Source: Nitzschia sp. DOCU1
Lineage: Eukaryota; Bacillariophyta; Bacillariophyceae; Bacillariales; Bacillariaceae
DNA length: 64,000 nt
NCBI GenBank assembly: GCA_951394045.1
Contig: CATOAN010000012.1
Location: forward strand, 1-64,000
Direction: 5' to 3'
Made by a program: the position numbers and the translations under genes. This document shows, one piece after another, positions 29,991 to 39,939 of this stretch. Position 1 is the first letter of the stretch; each line of letters starts with the position of its first letter. The notes beneath the pieces are model-generated. The model saw nothing but the letters and a program-made list of their open reading frames with translations. It had not been told where the DNA came from and made no database searches.

Positions 29991-31247
29991 CGCCTTTGAT
30001 GTACTCAATGTTGGCAACATATTCGTCAATTAGTAGACGCCAGCGTCACACGTGATCCGTCTTAAGATCATTAAAGAGTAAATTCTTGTGATCCGTATAG
30101 ATCGTTATCTTCTGTCCGAGAAGAATAGTATGGAACTCTTTCAGAGTCTCGACAATTGAGAGCAGTTCACGCTCTGTTGTCGTGTAGTGCGTCTGCGCGT
30201 CGGCTCCTGCTGTAGAACGCTAACGGACGTCTGTCCTGCGTGATGACGCCACCTAGCTGGTACTTAGAAGCGTCCGTGTAGATAACGAACCGTTTTAAGA
30301 AATTTGGGAATGCTAGTATAGCTTCCTTACTAATTATACGTTTCGCCTCATCGAAGGCCTTTTGCTGTTCTTCGCCCCATCGCCAAGGGACGTTTTTGGA
30401 TGTCATAGACGTTCATGGTGCGAGCACGTGTGAACGACGTCTCCACATGTCGTGATAATAGTTGACGAGACCAATAAAGCCTCGAAGTTCCTTTCTGTTC
30501 TTTGGCGCTTTCATTGCCAAGATGCTGTCGACCTTTTTGGGGAGAGGTTGGACACCTTCCCTAGTTACCCAGTATCCAAGATACTTGATCTCGCCTCGTC
30601 CAAAGAAGGATTTCTGCGCATTGATCTTAAGCCCAGCTTTGGCTATACGCGCTAGGGCTTTCTCTAGCTTGGTGAGGTGGTCGTTAAAGGTACTTGAACT
30701 GACTATGAGTACTTCATCGAGATAGGTTCGTACGAATTCGAGTCCTGCCATCAGGGAGGACATTTTTGCTTGAAAGATATCTGGCGAACCAGCCACTCCC
30801 ATGGGTAAGCGTTTATACTTGTACTTGCCGAAGGGCAGCACAATAGTACATAGCTTTGACGCCGCAGGGCTTAAACGTATAGTATAGTACCCCATGTTCA
30901 GATCTAAGGAACTCGCATATTGGAAGCCTTGCAGCTTCAATAGCATGTCCTGAATCTTAGGGATAGGATACGGCTTACGCTTTAGCACCGTGTTTATCTT
31001 TCTGAAGTCACTTATGAATCGTACGGTTCCATTCTTTTTGGGGATAATAAACGAGGGTGCCCCCCATTCACTATCATTATCTTCTTCCAAGACGCCTTAC
31101 GCGCAGAGTCGTTCGACTTCGCGTCGCATAGCGCCTTCATGTACTTGCGGTATGGGAAAAGGACGTGCATGATATGGTTTTGCATCATCTTTTACCCTTC
31201 CACTCGCCGAGTGTACTGTCAAATAGTGTTTCATATTTGCGAAGTAG
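29991..31247 (-). pseudogene. Reverse transcriptase and RNase H of element 4
   Basis: RT motifs: EWGAPSFIIPKKNG, SLDLNMGYYTI, LPMGVAGSPDIF and YLDE where YLDD is expected, so a catalytic Asp is changed to Glu. A TGA interrupts between VLAP and TSMTSKNV (about 30411). RNase H: FVIYTDASKYQLGGV, then a frame break near 30190. The upstream part between protease and RT has a TGA at 31248-31250, another TGA near 31190 and a frameshift near 31090. Dead. Confidence 0.85.
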
Positions 31248-31937
31248 TCATAGCAAGTCGCCTTGTTCTGTCTCTGACAAGTGCGACTGCTCCTTGCACA
31301 GTTGTTCTAGGTTAGCTTTTTCATAGTGCGCGTCCAAAATCTCGGTGGTGCGTTTGGCTAATTCGGCGGTAGACTCCGCCTCTTGTGAGAGGTTGTATAC
31401 TTCCATAGCTCTGCTACGGTCGCGTAGCGCTCCGAACTCTCGCATGGGTACTTCTATTCCATCCCATTTGAGGGTGAGGCTACTATTTAGTATATCTAAG
31501 CCCATGTATTGTTGTATGTCCTTACCGAGTATAATATCGTAGTTCTCTCGTTTGGACTTAGACTGGGTGTCCACGTGGCACTCCCATTCTATTTGCTTCT
31601 GTCTTGTGAAGTCTGCAAATATCAGTGGTATCTTTGCCTTCTTTGTGGTGCAGAATGTACCACCCTTTGTCGTCCACTGTCCGGTGCGATCCTTCCAGGT
31701 TTTGCGCCGAGCTGTGAAGTCATTTAGGATGATGGTTCCTGTGCAACCACTGTCAACAAGCCCACGTAACACCATTGGCGCGCCTCCTGGTACCGTAGAC
31801 GGGACCAGGATTAGCACCTCTGGCGAACGCTGCGTTTTCTGTCGCTTCTTCGGCCTATGTAGGCTAGAGAGAATGTGACATTTGGCGGGGCATTGTGTGG
31901 CTATTCGTTTCCTATTAATTAAGTCACTATTACACAT
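31248..31937 (-). CDS. Protease region of element 4 pol
   Basis: Begins ATG 31937, 9 bp after the gag TGA and in the same frame. The protease motif is VDSGCTGTIILNDF, followed by ITLGKDIQ-like YDIILGKDIQQYMGLDI as in the other elements. It ends at a TGA followed by CTA (context CTA TGA CTA CTT), after which the same frame reads LLRKYETLFDSTLGEWKG. The region is open, but the pol it should lead into is broken. Confidence 0.8.
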   Translation of the reverse strand: MCNSDLINRKRIATQCPAKCHILSSLHRPKKRQKTQRSPEVLILVPSTVPGGAPMVLRGLVDSGCTGTIILNDFTARRKTWKDRTGQWTTKGGTFCTTKKAKIPLIFADFTRQKQIEWECHVDTQSKSKRENYDIILGKDIQQYMGLDILNSSLTLKWDGIEVPMREFGALRDRSRAMEVYNLSQEAESTAELAKRTTEILDAHYEKANLEQLCKEQSHLSETEQGDLL

Positions 31938-31946
31938 GTAGTGTGA

Positions 31947-33263
31947 TCATTCGTTGGTGTTCTCGTTGATGAAGGCCTCAAGCTGAGCCTCATCTTCGGG
32001 GCTTAGTTCTTCGAAGATTCCATCCTCGTCTTCTTCAATGTTGTTAAGTTCCATCTCTTCGTCGGAGTCTTCCTTGGCCTTCTTTTCCACGCTGGCACGC
32101 GTGGCCTTAACCATGGCCAGGACCTCCTTGGAAGTGTAAGTGCGTTCTCCGCGGTTCGTGCCATTGGATTCTCCACAACGCCAAGTCTTGTTGTGAGTTG
32201 TGCGCCCCTTGTGGGGCGCCTTCTTGAGCGTACTGGGGTGCTGGGCCTTACGGACTGCAGCGACCTTAGACACATGATTGAGCCAGACCTTGCACTCAGA
32301 GTCGCTGTGTCCACAGCCTTCTCCGTGCAAGCGGCAGTTCTTTGAGTTGTTACCATTATTGCCCTTCTTAGAAGGGGAGTCATGGTTCGTCTTCCGACCG
32401 CGGTTCAGGGTTCCCAATTCGGGTCCTGCATTGGTTCCACTGGCGACGCCAGCTTCCCCGGGTTTACGCCCTTTGTTGGCTTTGCTCGAGACAAAGGCAA
32501 GCAGTCCGGTGACACCGTGACGCATCTCGTACACTTCAAGTTGCTCCGCATAATCAATCTGCTTCTCGAAGTTGAAGCGGTTCTGGCGATAATCGTGGAA
32601 CATCAACTCCTTAACACTCAGCCACGCGGCAGGCAACATGCGCTCGTAGATCAGGGGCAGTTCGGTCTCGTTCAGGCGATCAACCACGTCAGTACGATTG
32701 CCACCATCGTTGGGGAAGTAATCGAACCACTTATTGACCTGGCGCAAGCGAGTCGCCAATCCGCGAGCAGACATCTTTGCAGGCTTACGACCCTCGTAGC
32801 GGAGGTACGACGTCTGATTCTGGGCGGCATAATCAGGGAAAAACCGAGCTGCAACGTAACGCAACGCACGAGACACATGATCGACAGTTGCAGTGACGCT
32901 GGGACGAGCGAAATACTCTTCAAACGTGTCCTTCGCCGAACCCGCGAGAAGCGTAAGAGTCATAGCGCGACGATCGGGGCCATTGGTGAGGCTCAAACAA
33001 GTCCAAACCTTAACGAGATCGTCATTCCAGCGACACCACTGTTCGGGGGTTCCCGACTCAAACACATAGAACTTTTCGGAGTATTTTGGGGAGGTTGCAT
33101 CCCCAGGAACGGAACGAAGCTCGAGTTTCACCGAATGAAAGCCATCCTCGTCGGCGTCGCCGGCGCCGTCAGACGAGCCCGTCGAGCCAGTTTTCCACTT
33201 GCAAGGCGGGTACAACGGGATGATGCCATGAGCGGCAACGAACGAGTTGAAAGCGAGACACAT
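31947..33263 (-). CDS. Gag of element 4
   Basis: 438 intact residues, ATG 33263. It contains FESGTPEQWCRW, a region of capsid-like helices (QNQTSYLRYEGRKPAKMSARGLATRLRQVN), a Gly/Asn/Lys-rich linker and a Cys/His cluster CRLHGEGCGHSDSEC. The acidic C-terminus ends NENTNE. Stops at TGA (GAA TGA TCA CAC), with pol in the same frame. Distantly related to the gags of elements 1-3. Confidence 0.88.
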   Translation of the reverse strand: MCLAFNSFVAAHGIIPLYPPCKWKTGSTGSSDGAGDADEDGFHSVKLELRSVPGDATSPKYSEKFYVFESGTPEQWCRWNDDLVKVWTCLSLTNGPDRRAMTLTLLAGSAKDTFEEYFARPSVTATVDHVSRALRYVAARFFPDYAAQNQTSYLRYEGRKPAKMSARGLATRLRQVNKWFDYFPNDGGNRTDVVDRLNETELPLIYERMLPAAWLSVKELMFHDYRQNRFNFEKQIDYAEQLEVYEMRHGVTGLLAFVSSKANKGRKPGEAGVASGTNAGPELGTLNRGRKTNHDSPSKKGNNGNNSKNCRLHGEGCGHSDSECKVWLNHVSKVAAVRKAQHPSTLKKAPHKGRTTHNKTWRCGESNGTNRGERTYTSKEVLAMVKATRASVEKKAKEDSDEEMELNNIEEDEDGIFEELSPEDEAQLEAFINENTNE

Positions 33264-33301
33264 GATACTTATCCTCTAGACTGACAAGTCTTTGATCAAA
33301 G

Positions 33302-33821
33302 TGCACTAGGCTAGAAACTGCAGTAGATTGCTATCGGAAATTGTGAGACTATTTTAAAGATAGATCTATCATTGCATTGACTCCATCTTCCCATCTGATC
33401 GTGATCACGACTATATATCTTAGTAGACAAGATAGTTGTCAAGAAGGTAAGACATGCTCGTCCCTAACTAGCAGTGTTGTGTTTCTTTGTGACTGCTCTA
33501 GTTAGTGATGCCTAGCATCCTATGACCTTCTAACATGTATAGCATGACCCTAGGTCCTGACGCCTAGCGTTAAAACTAGCATCAAGATAGACATAGTCGT
33601 CGCCTCGCTCCAACCATATATGTGTGTCGCACTTTCTGTGCGCAAGCGCGCCATCCGGCATGCTCGACGACGTCACGTGGCCTCTGTGTCCGTCCGTCGG
33701 CCGTATATATTTGTACGTACGTGTGATAGGTTAGATGCTATGCGTTATAGCTAGTCCTGTTAGTCTACATTAGTCCTGTTAGTCCTGTCACGCCTTTTCA
33801 GGCATTATCGTGCCTACTGCA
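33302..33821 (-). repeat. 5' LTR of element 4
   Basis: 33433-33821 matches 24792-25178. The plus-strand left end is placed at TGCACTAGG (33302) because TG...CA ends are then kept and CTTTGATCAAAG, a palindrome, follows on the minus strand where the primer site should be. The placement of 33302-33432 is an inference. Confidence 0.65.
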
Positions 33822-33825
33822 GTGC

Positions 33826-34012
33826 TGCAGTTCAAACGTACGAATCATGTTCCCGATAGTTTGGTGTACTCATTCGAGTATTGCGTTCGCCTTCGGATTT
33901 CTCGCTGTGATTGGGCGTGCAAGCACGCCGTAGTCTTCTCTGACCATTCACCGGAATTCTCCCATGAACTCCGTACCACGGTCATAAATGACTTGTTGTG
34001 GCCACTGAACGT
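33826..34012 (-). pseudogene. Integrase fragment of an element-2-type copy
   Basis: Close match to 14391-14575 of element 2 (YDRGTEFMGEF, ARPITARNP, HQTIGNMIRTFEL on the minus strand). It abuts the LTR of element 4, so element 4 or a recombination event landed in an older copy. Confidence 0.85.
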
Positions 34013-34269
34013 GGCCCACAAAGCGAGCACTGGGGGTGAATGCGCCTGTCCGCCGCTGCTGCAGAATGACGGCGGCGCTCAACCGCCGCATGACCGTGAA
34101 ATGACCCAGCAGCGGCAGGACATGGGAAATCAAGACCTTCTTTCTCTCTATCCTCACAATGGGAAAGACTTTCTTCTTTAGCTTACTTTCCTTTTCTGCC
34201 GTCCAATCCTCACAGCTTGGCCCGCAGATATATTTCTGGCTCTTCCCCATTGTCCATCTTTCGTTCAGC

Positions 34270-36023
34270 ATGCAGCAACAAGCACCGCAGCCAGGTGGCG
34301 CCGCGGTCCAAATTCCCATTCCCCCCGTCGTCGACACCTATCGCTCCTACTACGACACGGCTAGCAACGACCCTTGGAATGGCAACTACGCTGGTGTGTA
34401 CGCCGAGTTCGAGGTGCCCTTGGTGGGAGCGGGACAAGCTACCGCTCCGGCCGATCTGGCCACGTCGCTCTACAACGCCGGGGCCCAACACTTCCCCATT
34501 GCGTTCCTACAGTTGGTACGAGACGCCATCAACAATGACCCGGACGACCCCGGAGTCATACAGTGCTACCACAGGCTCACCAAGTACCTCCCACTGATCC
34601 GGCAAGCAGCTACGGGGCTCGATAACCCTGGTTTTGCCTTCGTAGGGGACATAGCCAACAACCAGGCCCCCACCACCGTCCAAGTACCGGCCGAGAGCTT
34701 CCATCAGGGAGGGGGAGTCATTGTCCTCCACGATCTGGCGACCATGGACCAAATGCTACCCGCCGACGCCAATATCCAGCTGCTAGACGTGCCCGACGCA
34801 GCTGCAGCCACGAGTCGATCCGTGCGCACCCGAAATGTCATGTTCGTCCCACCGCGCTTTGTGTCCCTGTTCTTGGAACGAAATCTGTCTCCCCGTCAGG
34901 CGTTTACCCAAGTGGCGGGCGCCATCCGCAATCAGGGGCTCGGCGCCAACTGCGCCCCGCTGATTGACTGGATTGCCGCCACCCTCACTCGGCCCCAAGC
35001 CAATCAGGTCTGCGCCTTAGAACGCCCGGCCCTCACAGTGCCGGCGCTAGTGGCACCGGGAGACTGGGCCCTGCTACGTCAGCATCGGTGGCAGGTAGTC
35101 CTGCACGACATTCCCAGTCTAAACCCGAGCTCGCTACAGGCGATGATGAACCCCATAGCCGTAGCCATGAACAACTTGGTCGCCGAACAACGCCAAGCCC
35201 GTCTTGCCGACGAGCAGAGGCGCCAACGAGAGGCCAACCGCTTGCCCCAGGATCTCCTGGGAGCTAGTTTGGAAAGGCTTTGCCGCCTCTCGGGTGTCCA
35301 GAACCAAGCCCAACTGGCCACCTTCTGGACTGAGGTATCACACTGTAAGAAGGGGGAGCAGCGCCGCGTATTTCAAGAGGCCCTCGATGCCCAAGTCAAC
35401 AACCTCTACCCAGGTTCCGAAGTCGGAGCCAACCTCAACCTGGTGGCCACGCTAGCCGCCAGTGATCTCCTTGGACTGGGCCATGACAAACGAGGACGAC
35501 TTGGCCTCGGGTCTGAACCCGTTCACCTTCGGTTATGTCCCCAATGATCGAGCCAAAGCCCAGCGCCAACACGCCCACGTCTCCGACATGCTCCAAGGAA
35601 ATGAGTCGGCACCGGCACTAGACGAGCTCAGATCACTGGTGGACGACCCAGAGGTCCACATCCCCCTAACCATAAACCAGGCCAGGTTTTGTACGCGCTG
35701 CTCCCCCAAGGGCATCGCCTCTTATCGGCCTTTGATGACTTTCTTTCTGAGTTCCTGATGCGCGAGGCCGCACTGGAAGAGCTGGAAATGCTCGACCCCG
35801 CCTGGCAGTCTCTCGTACCGGTGCTCATCACTCGTTGGGTCCAGCTTCGCGTCAACCTCTGGATCCGACGCCAAATGTATTCCAACGGGCACATTCCGGC
35901 CCCCTTCCTAACGGAATTATTCGACAAGATGGACTTGCGCGAGGATTGGAATCCGAAGTTCCCAGCGGGATACCTCTCACCCAACATCTTGTTGGCAGGC
36001 GACAGCCGCAACAGTTGCGTTTG
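34270..36023 (+). pseudogene. DIRS-type ORF1/gag-like protein, two frameshifts
   Basis: Starts at Met 34270 (MQQQAPQPGG; the ATG at 34159 only adds an unlikely leader). It runs about 400 residues to LVATLAAS, then shifts frame near 35460 to SLDWAMTNEDDLASGLNPF, and again near 35688 to YALLPQGHRLLSAFDDFL...NPKFPAGYLSPNILLAG. Helix-rich, with the basic stretch EQRQARLADEQRRQREANR. This type of ORF accompanies RT/recombinase genes of DIRS-like elements in diatoms as far as I recall; there is no domain I can name. The join to LTR leader sequence at 36024 marks a breakpoint. Confidence 0.55.
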
Positions 36024-36633
36024 ACAGCTTCATCTTGAGAATAGTTTAGTCTTGATCACGACGATTGCCGTGGAGTGTTAACACTATGCACTACGTCGTT
36101 TGTAGGATCGAATTAGTTGTGGAAATTATGGCTAGGTTACAAACTAGATGTATTTCTCATGCAAGTTGTCTCGTAGGCTCGCGTTGCCTTGGTAGACTTG
36201 AGACCTTTGACAAGCATCGACAACAATCCGAACAGGAGATCGATCTGTCTTTGTAGTAGACTAACTACGACGTTCCACTAGGGTTCCTTGGAAGTCGTCA
36301 GCTACTCTGGAATAAAGTATAGTAATTCCAATGTCGTCAAGGTGCCAGATCTTAGCTGACACTGACACTAGGATCGCATCGGCATATGACTCCTTGGAGT
36401 CGCCTGTGATGTTGTCATCATACGATGTCACAATGCTGTCATCACACGACGTCACGTCTTGGCTGACCTCGTCGTTAGGTTATGGGCCTTGTCCGAGGAT
36501 GTCCAGGACTGGCCTTGCGTCCGCGTTCGCGTACGGTGCGCTCGTCATGCTACGTCACTGTGCATGACTAAGTAGACTACTAGTTTAGACTACATTCGTT
36601 TGAACAAGTCGACGTGTAAAGCAGTGTACTGCA
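36024..36633 (-). repeat. LTR and leader of a relative of element 2
   Basis: 36087-36633 is a 547-bp LTR (TGCACTACG...TACTGCA), clearly related to but diverged from element 2. 36024-36086 is its leader and the first gag bases (palindrome GTGTTAACAC included). The remainder of the element is missing. Confidence 0.85.
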
Positions 36634-36798
36634 CTAGGTAAACCTGTTGTTACCACGACATGGTTCGATGCAAACCTATGCCATGACTTGAGCACAGGAA
36701 AATCGGTGACTGGAATTCTGCACTTACTTAACAAGACTCCTATCGACTACTTCTTGACGAAGCAGCCGCTAGTTGAGACTGCAACGTTCGGAAGCGAA
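36634..36798 (+). pseudogene. Copia-type RNase H fragment
   Basis: From the base after the LTR the frame reads TTWFDANLCHDLSTGKSVTG, LNKTPIDYFLTKQPLVETATFGSEF. This is the start of the RNase H of Ty1/copia elements (D-A-N-L, T-G-x-S-V-T-G, E-T-A-T-x-G-x-E-F). The family sequence ends near 36798. The fragment at 58996 continues nearly where this one stops. Confidence 0.8.
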
Positions 36799-37367
36799 TT
36801 CACATCTGACAACCTAAAAAACCAATTCCAGCCCCCCATTGAATATCAGTGGAATACAGTCCAACATGCCTTAAATATTTAGCATGTGCCCAGAAATCTC
36901 TGATACTTAAGCATTCCCCATTCAAATTATGAACATATCTCCGCTGCACATAATTGGGGGGGCTTAGTATGGATGCCACCCCCCCTCTCATGCATTCTGA
37001 AACTTGCCTCTCCCCCTGCATGGAAATTCAAAACTCCATTGCATGGCATCTACCCATGCACTGCTTAACCAAGCATTTCCAAACAACCCTGGCTCCAACA
37101 TTCACTTGCCCACCATCCAAGAGGTCATGATCCCATCATTCAATACCATCACACATCATTTTCTAACAATGCCTTACATCCCCCAGCAAGGCTTGCCTGC
37201 ATTATCTACACTCAGCAGCTGTATTATAAACATTGACGCATCACTTTACCAGCACACCTTTCATTGATTAACATTGAAAATAGTTAAATCTAGAAGCACA
37301 GCAGCCTCAGATTCAATGTATTCAAATTCATCATGTATTTTGAGATTTAGTACTCCATTAATTCATA
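36799..37367. other. Non-coding left flank of DNA transposon region
   Basis: No gene seen. C-rich runs (CCCCCC near 36825 and 36980). The left terminus of the transposon was not located. Confidence 0.4.
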
Positions 37368-38350
37368 TTAGTCTTCATCATCATCTGACAAATCATCGCT
37401 TGCCAATTCTCTACCTCTTTCCCTCTCAGCACGTCGTTCCTCTGCAATTCGTTTCTTTCTCTCTTCCTCTTCAAGCATAGCCAATTTCTGTTGCCTCAAA
37501 TACTCTTCTTCTGCAGCTTTGGATGAAGGTTTCAGCCTGTTCACTTTCACCATATCATACAGCTCATTATATCACCTAATTCCCTCTGTGTCCCAACCAT
37601 TGTTCCTCCCCTTTCCTCTCCCGCCATCCGTCCACTTTGGAGGAGCTGGATCTGTCTTGTTATTGACTTCATCCCTTATTTTCAACTCATATTTCTCCAA
37701 ACAGACCAAACAGAATGCCTCCATGGCTGCTGGTAGCCAATCACTTGGAGGCTTCAAGACCTTCTCCCTGGTGACTGTTTTTGTACCCATTGCCGCAGTA
37801 CAAATGTTGTCTAAAAACCAGGTAAAAGAGACTGGGTTATCTCTCAACTCCAATATCTCACGCATAGTAGGCATTGGCATTCCAGATGATCACTTCATTG
37901 CTTCTGCAGGAAGGAAGCAACAAAATTAGGATAGTTTGACCCTTTTTCATCATTCTCATTAGCGTACTTACTCTTCATTCTTGACCGAATGTCATTCTGA
38001 CAGTTGTTTCTCCTTCTGTTGAGTTTCCTTTTCAAAAGTTTTCTCACCTTCTCCCATGACTCCATTTGAACTTCACAGTTTATCTTCTTCGTCACCTTTT
38101 GTCCAATCTTTGATCCCCAATCTAATTCACTTTCAATAGTCACAAACTGCTTCTTAGGGAAAATATCATTCTGTACGGACTTTGTTAGTGTAAGATCCAA
38201 AGCATGATCTACAATTTCATGTGGGATACTCAGTTCTTCCTTGCCACTAAGAGCTGAAACTCCACTGCTTCCACTACTATTAGCAGCTCCAGGACGGAGT
38301 CGACTTGCTGGTGTAGAGTTGCTGTTGGTGCTGGCCATTGTTCCTGTCAT
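37368..38350 (-). CDS. Transposon accessory (DNA-binding-like) protein, one intron, two in-frame TGA
   Basis: Exon 1 38350-37972, exon 2 37903-37368: 379 + 536 nt = 305 codons in one frame. The donor GTAAGT and the acceptor TTCCTTCCTGCAG are near-consensus. The N-terminal part is Ser-rich; then comes a basic region (LLKRKLNRRRNN), FTWFLDNICTAAMG, a Trp-rich part (PKWTDGGRGKGRNNGWDTEGIR) and a Glu/Arg coiled coil (LEEEERKKRIAEERRAERERGRE) with an acidic end. TGA codons lie in frame at about 37893 (AMK-TGA-SSG) and 37569 (EGIR-TGA-YNEL). It is divergent from the transposase, with the 169-bp array between them. By analogy with TnpA of CACTA elements it may bind the arrays; that is inference. Confidence 0.6.
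37904..37971 (-). other. 68-bp intron
   Basis: Minus strand GTAAGT...CTAAT...TTGCTTCCTTCCTGCAG. Its removal restores the frame (phase 1) between the two exons; reading through gives a stop at CAA TGA. Confidence 0.7.
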
Positions 38351-38639
38351 TGCTAACCACTTTCAATGCTTCCCTTTGCAAATAATGGCGTGGCTAGAAG
38401 ATTTCCGTTTCGTCTCTCAACAACAGCTTCTGCATTTCCCTCTTTGTGGCTGCTTTATTCAAATTCAAATCAATTGTTGTCGTAAATCATTTTAGCCATA
38501 TGCTAAACTTTGAAAAACTTAGTCAGTAGCCAATATGTAGGGAAAACATGAGTAATCGTCAGAGTTGAATCCCAAGCCAGAACATACCCCACTATGCATT
38601 GCAGACAGACCTCACCTTGCAACTGCTAGGCACCACGTG

Positions 38640-39770
38640 GAACCACCAACAACCTTACTGTTGTGCTGCGCACTTGTCGGGCTCATCTGCCAAATGCCAC
38701 ACAAAAGTGACACGTGTAGCCCGTAGCATGTGTCGACAACTACCAGTAGTGCAACCTGTTTTTGCCGCCTGGGGACAATCGCACGCCCCCTTGCATGTGC
38801 TAGGTGACACGTGTAGCCTGTAGCATGCTCCTTGACAAGCCAGGAGCTGGTACGTACAACAGCTACCAATTGCCACACAGAGAGGTACCTACCCTCCTGA
38901 TGTGCAAAGATTTGGCAGCCCGCACTGTTTTTGCCGACTGGGGACGATTGCATGCCGCCTTGCATGTGCTAGGTGACACGTGTAGCCTGTAGCATGCTCC
39001 TTGACAAGCCAGGAGCTGGTACGTACAACAGCTACCAAATGCCACACAGAGAGGTACCTACCCTCCTGATGTGCAAAGATTTGGCAGCCCCCACTGTTTT
39101 TGCCGCCTGGGGACGATTGCATGCCGCCTTGCATGTGCTAGCTGACACGTGTAGCCTGTAGCATGCTCCTTGACAAGCCAGGAGCTGGTACGTACAACAG
39201 CTACCAAATGCCACACAGAGAGGTACCTACCCTCCTGATGTGCAAAGATTTGGCAGCCCCCACTGTTTTTGCCGCCTGGGGACGATCGCATGCCACCTTG
39301 CATGTGCTAGGTGACACGTGTAGCCTGTAGCATGCTCCTTGACAAGCCAGGAGCTGGTACGTACAACAGCTACCAAATGCCACACAGAGAGGTACCTACC
39401 CTCCTGATGTGCAAAGATTTGGCAGCCCCCACTGTTTTTGCCGCCTGGGGACGATCGCATGCCACCTTGCATGTGAAAGTGACATGTGTAGCCTGTAGCA
39501 TGCTCCTTGACAAGCCAGGAGCTGGTACGTACAACAGCTACCAAATGCCACACAGAGAGGTACCTACCCTCCTGATGTGCAAAGATTTGGCAGCCCCCAC
39601 TGTTTTTGCCGCCTGGGGACAATCGCACGCCGCCTTGCATGTGCTAAGTGACACGTGTAGCCTGTAGCATGCTCCTTGACAAGCCAGGAGCTGGTACGTA
39701 CAACAGCTACCAAATGCCACACAGAGAGGTACCTACCCCCCTGATGTGCAAAGATTTGGCAGCCCGCACT
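38640..39770. repeat. Array 1: six copies of a 169-bp unit
   Basis: Units begin near 38807, 38974, 39143, 39312, 39480 and 39649 (period 167-169), with a diverged partial unit from about 38640. Each holds TGACACGTGTAGCC (CACGTG core), TGGTACGTACAACAGC and GAGAGGTACCTACC. The array lies between two divergent genes. Confidence 0.93.
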
Positions 39771-39939
39771 TGGTGGCAGAAACAGGAGTGGTGCAGCTGG
39801 TCTCAACCAGTCATGGTGCCCCAGCTTCTGCTTGGCATGCAATTTTGCTACCCACCATTGCCCATTCTAATTTGTCTTCTTTCTACCTCGCCCAGAGATA
39901 TCATTTCCATGCTTTCCCTTCTTACATCAACTCCAGGAT

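Larger units (their letters stand above)
25340..33821 (-). mobile_element. Ty3-like LTR retrotransposon, element 4 (decayed, nested)
   Basis: Minus-strand order: LTR (33302-33821), gag, UGA, protease, RT, RNase H split by a 2-kb insertion, integrase, polypurine tract, truncated LTR. Once the LINE-like piece and the 2-kb insertion are removed, the parts join in the proper order. Frameshifts and stops throughout pol show it is old; gag is still open. Confidence 0.85.

Noticed and set aside
31947..33263. Retroviral env or chromodomain in the Ty3-like elements
   Set aside because: No third ORF between integrase and 3' LTR in elements 1 or 2, and no chromodomain motif after the integrase core.
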